DNA from: Cladobotryum mycophilum
Lineage: Eukaryota > Ascomycota > Sordariomycetes > Hypocreales > Hypocreaceae
Assembly (NCBI GenBank): GCA_036429605.1
Contig: CM071591.1
Span: 1,798,001 to 1,862,000 of the forward strand
Direction of reading: 5' to 3'
Length of the DNA stretch: 64,000 bases
Shown here: piece after piece, positions 1-12,700 of the stretch
How the letters are laid out: each line of letters opens with the position of its first letter
Position numbering within the stretch: position 1 is the first letter of the stretch
Position numbers and translations under genes: made by a program
The notes under the pieces: model-generated
Databases searched by the model: none
What the model was told of the DNA's origin: nothing
Seen by the model: the letters and a program-made list of their open reading frames with translations, nothing else

Positions 1-2603
1 AGCAATAGTTATAATACTAGGCCAACTTGAGTTAATTATAGCCCGAATGGTAATATATTATAGTCCAAATAGCAATACTCTTTTTTTATAATAAGTTAAA
101 TAATAAATTTTTTTAATAGTATTAAAATTAGGAATACTATTAGTTATTTTAGTTATTTTCTTTAGTAGACTAGGACTAATATAGTCTAGTCTTTAATGCT
201 ATAAATAAGCTAGTTTTAATAGCTTATTTTAGTTCTTAGGTTTTTAATTTGCTAGGAAATCAAGGGTTTCTAAGATCTTTTTATCTAGAAGCTTTAGGTT
301 TTCTAAATTAGTCTTTTTTTAATTAGGGCTATTTTAAATTTCCTGATTAGGAAATTCCTAATATTCTTTAGCCTTTAATTAGTCAAGAGCTAGGATTTTA
401 ACTTTTATAAAGCTATAAGCTATAGAGGCTAGGTTTAAAAAAGTAAGGGTTTTTTTTTATAGGGTTAAAAAAAACTATAGTTTTAAAAATTAAATAACAT
501 AATTATATTACTTTTAGTAGTTTTTAGTATATTAAAGCTAATATAGTCTTTTATTTTATAATATCTTAGTCTATTAAATAAATTAATATTAAATTTAGGG
601 TAATATAGGGTATTTTAGAGTTTTATTTTTTATAGCTATTAGACTATTATATTAACACTTAAAAATTAATTATATTTATTTTTAAAAAAGAAATAAGCTT
701 ACTATTAGTTTTAATTATATTTAATTTATTATTAAGGGTATAATTTAAGAAATCTTTTTTTAAATTAATTATGTATAAAAGACTTTATATTATATAATAA
801 ACTATTTTTTTAAAGGAATATTAGTTTTAATCTTATTAGGCTTAGATTAGCTTTTATAAGCTAGAAATTCTTTAGTATTTAAAGAATTTAATAAACTACA
901 ATTATTAGTTTTTATAGTGTTAGCTAGATTAAAGGTTAAGTAGTAAAAAGGGTTTTTTTCTATTTTCGATTCTAAGGTTTCTTTAGTGTTTTTATTTTTT
1001 TATTTTTTTATTCCTTTTATTATTTTTGCTTTTTTTTAAAAAAAAAAGTTAAGTAGGGTTTTTAACTTAAAGGCTTTTTTATTAGCCTTATAGTTAGCCT
1101 AATAGGCTAATATAGTTAATTTTTTAGTTTTTTCTAGAATATTAGCTATAAAAAATTAAAGGTTAATCTATTTTATAGTTTATCCTATAATAAATAGGGT
1201 TTTAAGGGTCTTATATATCTATTCTATTTAATTAAAAAAGGATTTTTTTAAGTACTATAAGGTATTGGTTAATTTAGTTTTTAGTATTTATATTAGTTTT
1301 TACTATTAATAATTTAATTAATAAGGTATTAAAATAAGTATTAAACTTAAATAAAGTACTTTTATAACTTAACTAGAAAAGTATATAGAATTTTTTATAT
1401 AAAGATTCCTTTTATAGTTCAGTAGTATAAGAAAATTATTTTTTTAATATATAATAAGTTTTTTTAAGTTATTTAATTAAGTTATAAAAGTTACTAAAAT
1501 AGTTATTATATTATTTTAATTAGTATTAATAAATTAGGAATTACCAGGGTATTTACTAGATTAAATTATTAATTAATAATAATAAATTTAATAATTAAAT
1601 TAGTAATTAGATTTAAGCTAGTATTATTAATTAGTCTAATAAACTAATTAATAGCTATTTTTAATTCTAAAACATTATCCTAAATAAATCTTATTTTTAT
1701 AAAAATAAACTAGAATTAGATTTAATATATCTTTTTAAGTATAAGATAAAGGCTTATTACCCTTTCTAGGTTTATTCTTACTATTCTTTTCTAATAAGAA
1801 AGGTCCTAGAACTAGCTTATAGCATTTTCTAGTTTTAGTATCCTATAAATTACCTAACTAGGAAATTTATTTAATAAATTATAGACTTATAACCTATTAA
1901 AAGAAAGTAACCTTTTAGGTATAAAATTTCTTATAATAATAAGTAATAAGCTTAGTAATAGTTTAATTTAGAAAGCTTAGTTAGTCTTTTTAAAAGCTTA
2001 AGGGAAAATAAATATTTTAATAAATTGATTTTTAATAAGATTAGGCTAATAGGATTAATTAGTTACTAAAGCTAAAAGGAAAAAAATTAAGATAAAATAT
2101 TATATTTAATTTATTAATTAATTAAAAGATAAGAATTTATTTATTATATATAGAAAATATAAGTAAGGTATAGAAAGTAAAAGAATAGGCTAGAATAGTT
2201 TATAGAATAATAGAAACAATAGTCTTATTGTTTCTTATTGTTAAGACCTAATCAATAGGGTATTGACTAGTTTATTTTAATAAAACTAAAAGTCTTATAA
2301 TATATACTATAGATCTTAGTAACTTCTTAAATATTAATTTTAAAGTTTTTTTTTAAATTATTTAAATAACTAGGATTAACTGATTTTCTTTACTAGGTAA
2401 TAGTATTATTTTTAATAAAGAAAAGTAGAATTAAATTAGGATAGTTATAATATCATAGGAAAGTGGCTAACTCGCTATGCTAGCTAACTTACTATGCACC
2501 TATGTTATATGTATATATATAATTAAAGTTTAATTATTAGTTAATTACTGTTATTAAAAATATTAAAAAGAATATTATATATTTAAAACTAGATTTAATA
2601 ATA

Positions 2604-2647
<44 letters not shown>

Positions 2648-3400
2648 TTATATATAATTTAAATAATTATTAAAAAACGATATTATATTATTATAATTAC
2701 ATTAGTATATTATCTTACTATTAATGTATTTTAATTGAAATATAAAAAAATCTTTATACAATAACACTACATTTTCAAGTATACTAAGTAATATTATTTT
2801 TATAATTTATAGGCTAAATACTTATATATTCAATTATAAATTATTAAGAGTTTATATATAAAATAGCAATATTATTATTAAAAAAAATCTATTTTTAAAC
2901 AATATTTATAATTTATAAAACTTATAAATTTATATTTTATAACTAACTAACTAACACATTAAATAGTTAACTAATATAAAACAAATATTTAATTTAATAA
3001 CTTATAATAAATATAATATAATAATTTCATAGTTGAATTTTTTAAAAAGCTTTTATAAAATAGCTTATAATTATTTAAAGTAATAGGGATATTATAAACT
3101 TAATATAAAGTTAAATATTAATATTATATAAAATCTAAGAATAATCCATAGTAAGAAAGGCTAATTTATTAAAAGTATAATTTATTAACTAATTAATTAG
3201 TATTTATTTAATAAATTAGTAATTAAAATTATAATAAATATTTTTAAAATTTAATTATATATATATATGTGTCTTCGGATACTCACAGTATTACAGGGCA
3301 GCACTTTAATTATTTCTTTTAAAACTTTATTATATTAAAAACCTTTTTTTATATAACAAATCTATTTTAACTAATCTGTTTTGTTTTATATTTGTATATT
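1..3400. repeat. AT-rich, RIP-like degenerate repeat block
   Basis: The block is almost entirely A and T with long TA-rich runs and no open reading frame of note. CA and TG dinucleotides are nearly absent: bases 541-660 hold one CA and no TG. That is the footprint expected from repeat-induced point mutation (C to T at CpA on both strands) in ascomycete transposon copies. A less mutated island at about 2461-2512 (GCTAACTCGCTATGC-like, partly repeated in tandem) may mark the join between two mutated repeats. I could not identify the original element. The change to normal composition falls at about 3,300-3,400, just before the end of the CTP synthase gene. Confidence 0.85.
2608..2639. repeat. 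(TA)n microsatellite
   Basis: A run of about 16 TA units inside the AT-rich block. Confidence 0.9.
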
Positions 3401-3448
3401 TATTCATTTCTTCCGCAGTCTTTTTGACTTATTTTTCTTCTCTTGTGT

Positions 3449-6268
3449 CTAAAAATACGCCGTACTGGATACACCGTTTGCCATTTTTTGCTCCTCCTCA
3501 AGCTCTTTGATTATTTTGTCCAGTATCCCTGCGCTGGATGCAACAAGGCCCAAAAATGGTAACGAACACTGAGTTACCTTGCTAGTAAATTCGGGGTGTG
3601 CTTGGACACTAGGTGAAGGTGTCAGTCATCTCTGCACAACTTGGTTTCCGGATTCCCTTAGTACTTACCCCACATAGAATGGGTGATCTTTGAGCTCAAA
3701 CGCTTCCATGCGTCGGCCAGTTTCATCTTTGCCAATGAAACAGAGTCCGGCTTTTTGAAGCTCCTCAATATACTCAGGGTTCACCTCATAGCGGTGTCGA
3801 TGACGCTCTTCGACAACTGAGGCGCCGCCGTAGAGTGCTCTCAATTTGCTCCATTCGCTGCCGGGCTGGAAGTAGGTAGCTCGTGTGCCAAGTCTCATTG
3901 TACCCCCCAGGTGTCTACAAGTTCATATCAGTATCTGTGGGAGCACCTGCTTATGCTAACGGATAGGCTTACTCTTTGGATGATTCAGGCATGAAGACAA
4001 TTGCCCAGTTTTCTGGGTCCTTAGACGCCTCATTCTCAAACTCCTCTGATGTCGCATTAGGACGACCACATAGAGATCTGGCAACTTCTATGGTGGCGAT
4101 TTGCATGCCCAAGCAAATTCCCAAGAAGTTACGTTTGTTTTCTCGGGCCCACCGAGCACAAGCTATCATTCCTTCTGTGCCTCTCGATCCAAAACCTCCT
4201 GGAACAACGACTAAATCAAGGCATCAGTAAGGCTTACTTCATCCTATATTTCCAGTGTGGTGCCCTGATTCGCATGGAACTTACTGCCTTGAGATTTCTT
4301 CACAGCTTTCCACGCTTGTTCGTACTTGATAGGGTCTTTGTTCTGCATTTCGTCGCCTAAATGTTCCGAGTCGACAGATACTAGGGTTAACCTCCGGTTA
4401 CACCGCATAGCTGAATGTTCCAATGCTTTAATCTAGGCATGTTAATTTTTGGACAGACCTCATGTGTTCCGGCAGGTAGACTTACAGTTGAAAGATATGA
4501 ATCCATGAATTGTGTGTACTTTCCAACCAAAGCGATCTCCACGGGAGGGATGTCGTTGGAAACAACAATTGTCTTTTTCCAAAGTTCCCATATCGATTGA
4601 CCCTCTGAGACCATAGCAGGCATCCGGGTTAGTTTGTCCAGTTCCAGTCCCCTCTGCAGCAATTGAAGCAACCCCTGTTCATGAAGAAGGAGGGGGACCT
4701 GGTAGATTGTTTCCATATCGTGCACACCAATGACCTGCTCATAGTCAACTTGGCAGCTTGAGGCGATCTTGCGGATGGTGTTATTGTCAAGAGAAGTATC
4801 ACATCGACAGGCAATCCATGGATCTGTTAGCTAAACTTAGGCCTCAGGGGGCGCATTCTTACCAAATCAGGAATCATTCCAGCGCTTCGCATTTGCTTAA
4901 TTGCATGTTGAGTAGGTTTAGTCTTCTCTTCCCCATGAATTCTAGATTTAGAGTAAGCCTGAGCCCATGAATGCTATTTCAAGTATGGTGCCCTTGTCTC
5001 GGAGGCACCATACAGCACAAGGAATTACTAACAATGGAACGAATGAGACATGAATATTGAAAAATGATGAATCGGGATCTCTGGTCAACTTGTGTCTCAG
5101 CTGCACCAATGCCTCTACAAACGGGCTTGACTCGATATCACTAGTAGTTGTAAATTAGCACTCGAAACCCCGAAAGGGGGATCATGAAGACTGAGAGAAA
5201 GACCAGAGTGACACTGATCTCTTACACCCAATTTGCTTTATGAATATAAAATAATAGACATACCCTATTGTACCACCCTAAAATCGGCTAGGATCAGTAG
5301 CTGATTCGATCAAGTTCTTTATTGGGTAATGATAGAACCTACCAGCTCAACTGGCGATATAAGTTAGCAAGGAGGCACAGACAGTTAAGCAGAGGTGAAA
5401 ACATACTAATACAGACATCTGGTGCTTCGCCTGAGTTGTCAACTGGGATATTGGCGACCCGTAATATCCAATCTTGGATCGCATCTGTGATATGAGGAAC
5501 TACTTGCACAGTTCTGCCTAGATAGTCCCCTCGTCGTTCTCGCTCCTATAACCTCGTCAGCAACCGTCTATTCGCAAGGCAAATGGCTTTTGAGAATTGA
5601 ATTACAATGACAGATTGGTAGATTTTCCCCGTTGTGATGTTGTTGTCTCGAGTTAACTGAATGCCAAGATAGCTACAGCACAATGTTAGTCCGAACCCAC
5701 AAGGAGTAAGAACCAAGGGGATGTAAAATACCGTTCGTAGTTTCCAAGATCGAGATCGGACTCGCCGCCATCAGCGAGCACAAAGCATTCGCCATGCCTT
5801 GATCAAAGCTGTCAGTGGAACAATTGACTAGTATGCAAGAATCTGGCAAGTAGCGTACTCAAGGGGTCCAAGGGTACCGGCGTCAACATTAAGATAAGGA
5901 TCAATCTTGATTGCCTAGAAAGTGATATGAGTATATGAGATACATCCATGTTCTTAAACTGTTAGGTTCTCGTACGGTGACCTTCAATCCAGCTGTCTTG
6001 AGTAGGAGACCGGCCGAAGAGGCTGAGGGCATTGATTAGACGACTCGATCGATGATTCGTGTTAATACAACTACCATACCAATGATGCCTGCAGAGAATT
6101 TAAGTTAGCCCGTTGTCTCTGACCTAAGGTATACACTGATTCACAATGAGATGGCGATTGAGAAATGACAAAAAGAGCAAGCAAAACCACAGAATACAGC
6201 GGAAAAGGATAGAACAAACCTTTTCCAATCCCGGAGATAACACCACCGCTTACAAGAACAACACGCAT
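3449..6268 (-). CDS. URA7: CTP synthase (glutamine-hydrolysing)
   Basis: The enzyme makes CTP from UTP, ATP and glutamine in the cytosol. The N-terminus VLVSGGVISGIGKG is the synthetase P-loop start, and GICLGMQ carries the glutaminase nucleophile Cys. The C-terminus has the HPE motif. I assembled 16 exons by splice sites and reading frame: 6268-6220, 6088-6080, 6022-5976, 5914-5859, 5797-5732, 5672-5606, 5545-5407, 5350-5343, 5277-5264, 5140-5033, 4941-4863, 4815-4486, 4432-4285, 4210-3973, 3914-3669 and 3608-3449. Together they give 587 residues, normal for the family. Three exons are only 9, 8 and 14 nt. All junctions are GT-AG except the acceptor before base 4815, where the intron reads ...CCATGG. 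That site needs transcript evidence or correction. The intron number is far higher than in any neighbour. Confidence 0.93.
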
Positions 6269-7067
6269 ATTGTAGTAATTGTAAGCGAACCGCAATGTGA
6301 TGAATTGGAGTCTCTTGGTGCAATGCGGAGGAAGACTTTTTTGTCTTAAAAAATAAATAAATTTGAAAAAGATGGAGGGGTACCTGATACCTAAAATAGT
6401 AGGTGGGGTGAAGATGTATATATATTTTACGGTTGGGGTACCTTAGTAGTCTTTATCTCATGGTTCAGCACTCCGATACTACCCGTAACCTAAAATCTCG
6501 TGCAAAAAGTAAAAAGGCTGTTTTGTAGATGGCAAGCACTCTATCATAAACTTAGTAAGTCTATGAGTTATACGTAACGATCCGTGAACACAAGCCTACT
6601 AAAACCCCTGCATTACATAAAGTGCGTACACTAATACACTCTGTCCAGCAATCCCGTTACATTAATTAATTTTTTTAAATCTATTATACAAGTTCAAAGT
6701 TATTATAGAGCAAAGTAGCTTATTCTAATCTTATGGCCAATCTGGCCCTTTATAAAATTAAATTACAACTATTTCAAGATTATATAATTTAATGTAAAAC
6801 TTATATAGTCTGAGGATGCCCACTTTCTTTGTAGGGCGGCACTTGAGTAACGAAAGCCTTTTAGTATGGTACTGATTGGACAATATACCTATGTATTACT
6901 ATTAGGGGGCGCTAGTGCTAAATCAATGCCCCTCGTACTATCTACTTACTTCTGCCTATCTCAGTTTCTCAATCCTCGACCTCTCCTTTCGACCCTAATA
7001 TCCTTCTGAGATATGGTCCAATAATACTCCACCGAAACGATTCAAGTCGCCTCAATGCTCCTCCGCC
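6269..7067. other. intergenic: URA7/EXO70 divergent promoters with AT-rich relic
   Basis: The space between the two divergent start codons. Bases about 6655-6850 are AT-rich. They end in a block (6808-6844) that matches the right edge of the big AT-rich repeat (3271-3306), so this is probably a short transposon relic. No gene seen. Confidence 0.7.
6655..6850. repeat. short AT-rich relic sharing its edge with the 1-3,400 block
   Basis: An AT-rich segment whose right end (6808-6844, GTCTGAGGATGCCCAC then TAGGGCGGCACTT) matches 3271-3306 (GTCTTCGGATACTCAC then AGGGCAGCACTT). Several differences are G/A or C/T, as RIP would make. Confidence 0.55.
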
Positions 7068-9037
7068 ATGGCAGTTGGCGGGTTGTCACATATCTCGCAC
7101 CATGCGGTAGATGAAGAGGCTAGGGCTGAGGTTGATGTCCTCAACTCGCGCCTGGATAAGACCACCCAATTAACAAAGAAAATTCAAGCCTGTCTTGGTA
7201 GACTCGAAACAACCGGGCAGAGCGTACGCGATGTTGCTGGACCCTTGAATGGAGAGACTAGACGTCTCCAGACATTGGGAAATAGCAAGTTGCCATACCA
7301 AGGCCTGATGTTCCTAAACACTACTAATGCCTTACAGATGTCGACTCCGTACTTGCCGCCATTGACCGCTTGCGACAACCCGCCGACAGCAAGGATGACG
7401 AGGAACAGATCATTCGTGCAGGGCCTGAAAATGCTGGCTTGTCCAATTATTTGGCGTCCGTCAAACGACTTAGTAAATCATACGCCGACATGCAGGCATC
7501 TAATTTGCGGGCCAATCAGAATACTATGGCGGATTTGACTCGACTTATCAAATCTGGGAACAACCAATTAGAGAGCCACTTCGACAAGCTCTTGCGCGGC
7601 GAAACCCCAAGATCTATTGAGCCTTTGCACTTTATCACGAAAGACAAACCATTTCCAGTTTTATCACAGGACAAGATTGCACGCCTGGGACTTGTCCATG
7701 CGCACGTCAATAGCACGCATCACAACAATGGGCACGATTCTCCAGTCTCAAAGTTATACGCTGATATACGAGGGCCATACCTATCTTCCTCTCTTGCCAA
7801 TCTAGCTGCTGCTAGTGTTAATACCGCCAAGAAGAAGAACCCTGGTGCCATTTATCGGACGGGTACCAATGGTATTGGTACATACACCAAGGCTATGGAG
7901 GGCATATTTGTCGCCGAGTATGATAATATCTGTAGTATTTTTCAGCGCGAAGATTGGGGCCAGGTTTTTCAAGTAACATGCCAAGCAGCGCTCGCAGAAC
8001 TCGCACGAACTCTTCGTGAGCTGAATGCTCACATAAAATCTCATCTTACGACAGATTGCTTCTTAGCATACGAGATTACTGAAATTATTTCTGGCCTGTC
8101 TGGGAGTTTAGACACAAGGACTGGTGAACTCAAGAACTCTTTGGCTGCAGCGTTGAAGCCCGTCCGTGAGACTGCCAAGGCCTCGCTGTCTGAGTTGCTC
8201 GAAGAAGGCAAACGAAAAATAGGCAATCTTCAATCGCTACCCTCAGATGGCGCCGCGACACCGGTGGTGACTGAGGTGATGCAACGTTTACAAGCCATGG
8301 TGGAGTTTCTTCGTCCTATATCTAGTATCATGGTCTCACTTGGTGACGGAGGCTGGAAGTCTGGAGTATCTTCGAGTAGCCGCACAACAGAAGGCATTCC
8401 AACAATCACATCATTCGATATCGGTGCTGATGGTAGAGACATATTTGCTCATTACTGCCTAGATACTATCGAGGCGCTGCTAACTTCTCTTGATCAAAAA
8501 GCTCGTGTGCTGCTCAGAAGCAAAGCTGTCGTGGGAGTTTTTATGGCTAACTGTGTTGTCATTATTGAACGTATGATACACGATTCAGATCTTGCCCCGC
8601 TCCTTGAATTTCGTCTAGAAGTGCTCGAGCAATGGCGGAAGAAGGCTACAATCTCATATACCGACATTTGCAAAGATCTGTCCGTTCATTTATTTGATAC
8701 CATTCATACAAACCGCACCAAACGTCCAACTTCTGGGCATGCAGATTCCGCGGATTCAGCATCGATTGTTAAGGGATTGAGCAGCAAAGATAAAGATAAG
8801 ATCAAAGAAAAATTTACGCAGTTCAACAACGCTTTTGACGACATGGTATCACGCCATAAATCATACAATATGGAACGTGAAGTACGAGCTATGTTTGGGC
8901 AAGATATACGCCAGAAACTACAGCCGCTCTATGAACGATTCTGGGATCGTTACCATGGGATTGATAAGGGCAAGGGTAAATACGTCAAGTACGATAAGTC
9001 ATCAATCGCAGCTGTGTTCCTTAGCTTGGCATCATGA
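7068..9037 (+). CDS. EXO70: Exocyst complex component Exo70
   Basis: Exo70 is the exocyst subunit that binds the plasma membrane (PI(4,5)P2) and Rho-type GTPases and tethers secretory vesicles at growth sites such as the hyphal tip. Exons 7068-7284 and 7338-9037 give 638 residues, a normal length. The N-terminal region (AVDEEARAEVDVLNSRL) is the conserved coiled-coil start. LLRGETPRSIEPLHFI and the basic C-terminal end (KYVKYDKSS) are family hallmarks. The single intron (7285-7337, 53 nt) starts with GC rather than GT (GCAAGT donor) and has a CTAAT branch site. Splicing there restores LGNNVDSVLAAIDRLR, the expected family sequence. The next gene downstream is convergent. Confidence 0.95.
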
Positions 9038-9744
9038 TGTATGATTCTGGTATAACATTTTAATGATGTAGTTTGAGAGAATACCATCAAACAATGCCGT
9101 CCTAGAATACCAATCAACTTCCACAGTACTCAAGACAAGTTTAGAGTACACAGGCATAAGTCGTCGTATATATATATGATTATTGGTATAGTGTATCCTC
9201 TTGGCATTGGCCACTTGCAACCGGACGGCAGTGAGCGCACAACTTTTAATTCAAAATTGGCTACCCAGACCGCACGTAAAGATGAAATAATTGTTGAGAA
9301 GAGTCACTAGTTACGAGGAAAATCTGACATATCGCCTTAGACTAATATCCTTCTCTTAATTCTCGCTCTGCGCTTCACACCTATCTGGCCGAAACGGCGT
9401 GTATACCAGGCAGTTTGGGTGATACAGACACTTGTTCTCTCTATCTATGACGTTCAATAGTCCTGCTGACGCCCCTTTCTTCAATTTAGTTGCGCTGAAA
9501 ATTGCCTGGGGAGGATGTCTTGTCGTGAAAGACTTTCATGTCATTTGTCTCTTTTACATACCTATTTATTAAAAAGAAGGGATGCACATTGAACTATTAT
9601 AGTAGGGCACCATGCAAATATACCAATAATGATATGACTCTCTGAATGATGGGCCTATTATCCATGATCTTAATTCCAGGAGAATTCGATATTCATGTCT
9701 GTCATAACAACTTCTTCTACGTCGTTTACAACTTCTATACAGCC
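9038..9744. other. intergenic: EXO70 / RNA-repair gene, convergent 3' ends
   Basis: Both flanking genes end here. The stretch is moderately AT-rich, and no gene or repeat was recognised. Confidence 0.6.
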
Positions 9745-12700
9745 TCATCCACTGCCAAATATCTTGTCTGTCCGACTCTTCCGTTCCCACACGATAGATC
9801 CGTCGCTCTTACGCTTGAAATACAAAATTCTATGTTGTGGGATGAACTCCTCATCTGTCTGCTCACTCTTCCAGTGCTCCAACGGCTTCTCTTGTGCTCC
9901 CAAGAAACGATCTTCATAGCCAACAAGATAGTCACTGGAATTGATATTAGTATCCCAGCGTAGTCGGTGCATAACGTCCATTGCGCTACGAAACTTTCCA
10001 GCACCGGGTGGCTTGTTTGCGGATTGAATGTTGCCTCCTTTTGAGTGTGTTGTCTTCGATTTCTGCCCGGCCCTGGATTCCAATTGTTCATCATTATCTC
10101 CTCCATACTCTATCTCATCGTAGTCATTGTCTAGATCATCTCCCGAATCACTATCACCAGGGTCGTGGTCCCACCAATGCGTTCGATCGAGTTGCAAAGA
10201 TTCAACATCTCGTGCATGCGCTACTGACGCAGCCATCCAGCAGCACTTGGAGTCATAGTACTTTTCGTCTCCACGAATACGTGATTCAAAGTCTCGCAAT
10301 ACCAAATAGATAGCCTCTCTACTGGTAACAGTATTCGTGTCATGTTTCTCGCCGGCCACGTCAATACTCATCTCAAGACCAATCAGGTAGCAGCCATGGT
10401 GCTCTGGGTTTTCGTTATCTGGGCTAATAGTAATCGCCTCATCTTCCACAAATCTTGTTGGCCAAATACGTGGTATGAGGTTGGGTAACTTTCTGTCAAG
10501 GTCTGAGGTAAATAGTTAATATTTGGACTTCATCTGACAGCGTCTTTGTACATACCGACAAGTATAAAAACACATCTTGACTCTAACCAACCTAAGAAAT
10601 TTTTGCCCTTGCTTGGTGATGATCCCCAGTACCGAGCGTCAATCTTTACGTATGTTTTGTAAGATTGAAGAAATTCAGCAGTCCCTCCGTCAATCAGGCT
10701 GGTTGTTTTTAGGCCATCCAATCCCAAAAACTTCTCCCATGACATTCCTTCCTGTGAAATCAGAACCCTAGCCCGACTTAGCTCTGCAGCTATTGTCCCG
10801 ACAGTTGGAACAGAAGCATTTAGTGCAGTATTCAGGGAGGGAGGGTGCCAGCCAAGTAGACAAAGGGGTTCCCTAAATGTCCGGTGATATTTGATATCAT
10901 GGTGGAAAAAGGGGTCAAAAACCATCCGTGTCTTCCAGTCAAAATCGGCGTAGTGATGAAAGAACGAGCTCACAATGTCGGCTGCAGATACCATTTTCCC
11001 ATCTTTAGCAAGCATCTTGCAAACAGGCACAAGCATGACGGAAATATGGATGCCCCCTAGAAAGCCAAACTTGGCAGCATACAGGCCCCTGTTCTTAGCC
11101 CAGGCCTTGATAAGTAGATGGGCTACACGGTACGTCGACATGTCAGGTATCGACCTTCGCAAATAGTATAGATCACGGGCCGGTTTGAGCTTTGATAGAG
11201 TCGAAAGTGGCAATGCAAATGCTGGATCTGACAGCGGCCGATTCATGACGTCCGGAAATCTACCAAACGTTAAAACGATTCAATCGGATGATGCCATATT
11301 GGACTGGTATGATTCACTCACCGTTCAGCTATTGATGTTGCAGCGCAGTACTGAAGATCAAATTTTATTCCATGGATCTGGATCTCAAGCATGGTTCCAG
11401 AGCTTGCTCTGACACGTCGCAGGATGGTGATGCCCTCGTGTGCAGCGTTCCTGAGCCTTTGCAGAGCCACAGCAAAGAAAGTTTTTGGGCTAATGCTTCC
11501 CACACATAGACAATCTACGTCAGATACGCTTGTCCAGACTCCAAGTCCAAATGAGCCTACGGGAATAAGGGCAAGGATGAGTCTAGTTCGCTTGTGAGAC
11601 TCTGAATCCCCATGATCCACTCCAAGGAGGGTCTTCTCGAGAAGCCCAAGAGCTGATTTTCGCAAGGACTCATCAGTTTGCGTCGGGAAGCAATCATAGG
11701 ATAATAGACAATTTTTCAGTTCTTCAAAGCTCGCTAGAGATGGTGGTGCTTTGCGTAAACCAATTGCAAGACTTTGCTCCGCAGACTTTGGAGTACCATC
11801 TACTTGACGGGGCGGCATAAGGAGACACCGAATACCCCAGTGATCACTCGCATACTCTGCCGAGCCGTCTCCTTTGATGGCTGTCCGTGTCTGGCCAAAT
11901 ATGTTGAAACCAGACGGACGTAAATCGACACAGTCATTCACTAGAATCCTGTCATATCGCTGTGGTCGATTATGATAGTCCGTCGTAGTTAGCTTTGAAG
12001 CGAGAGGGTTTGAGATCGGATCGAATGTTGCGCCTTGCTCTCCCTCAAAGATATTGGAAGCGCTTTCTTGACCTTTCACGGTGTTCGATGATTCACCCGA
12101 GCTGAGCCTAGTGAGCACCCATGTATCGTGCAGGCCTGCTTCAATGATAATGTCACTGATGTCGGTAAGATATCGAAGGCTTTGTAGTGATATGTCTTTT
12201 TCCTTTCGCGCCATCTCGGTTGTATATGAAGATGTGGTCAAATTGAAGTCCCCTGCAATGACCCAGGGATGATATGAGAAATTATTGGATAGATAATCAA
12301 TGAGTCTCTGAATTTCATGCTTCCTGGCTGTAATGGCACCATCGGTAAGTCCAGGGCGGAGATGACAAGCGGCCAATACCAGAGGCAACGGCTCTGATCC
12401 CTCATATCTCTTTATGCGCATTGTTGGGAAAGTGGCAATTGCAAACCCCTTATTTCTTGGAGATGACAAGAACTTCCACCGTAACGGGTATCTGCTCAAG
12501 ATGACGATATTTAGCAGACTGGGCAAGGGCCCAACGCCAGCTTGGCTCGGAGGCCCATGAGTTGAAAATGGATAGCGAGAGCATACTTCACGATCGGCGA
12601 GTAGAAATGAGAGAAATTGGTCTGTGACCTCTTGAAGCACGAGTATATCGGCTGCAGCCCGGTCAGAGAGAATATTAGTGACTAGAGCAGGGTGCCTATG

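Noticed and set aside
1..3400. Reverse transcriptase or transposase remnants in the AT-rich block
   Set aside because: Too many stops and transitions; no protein motif readable on either strand.
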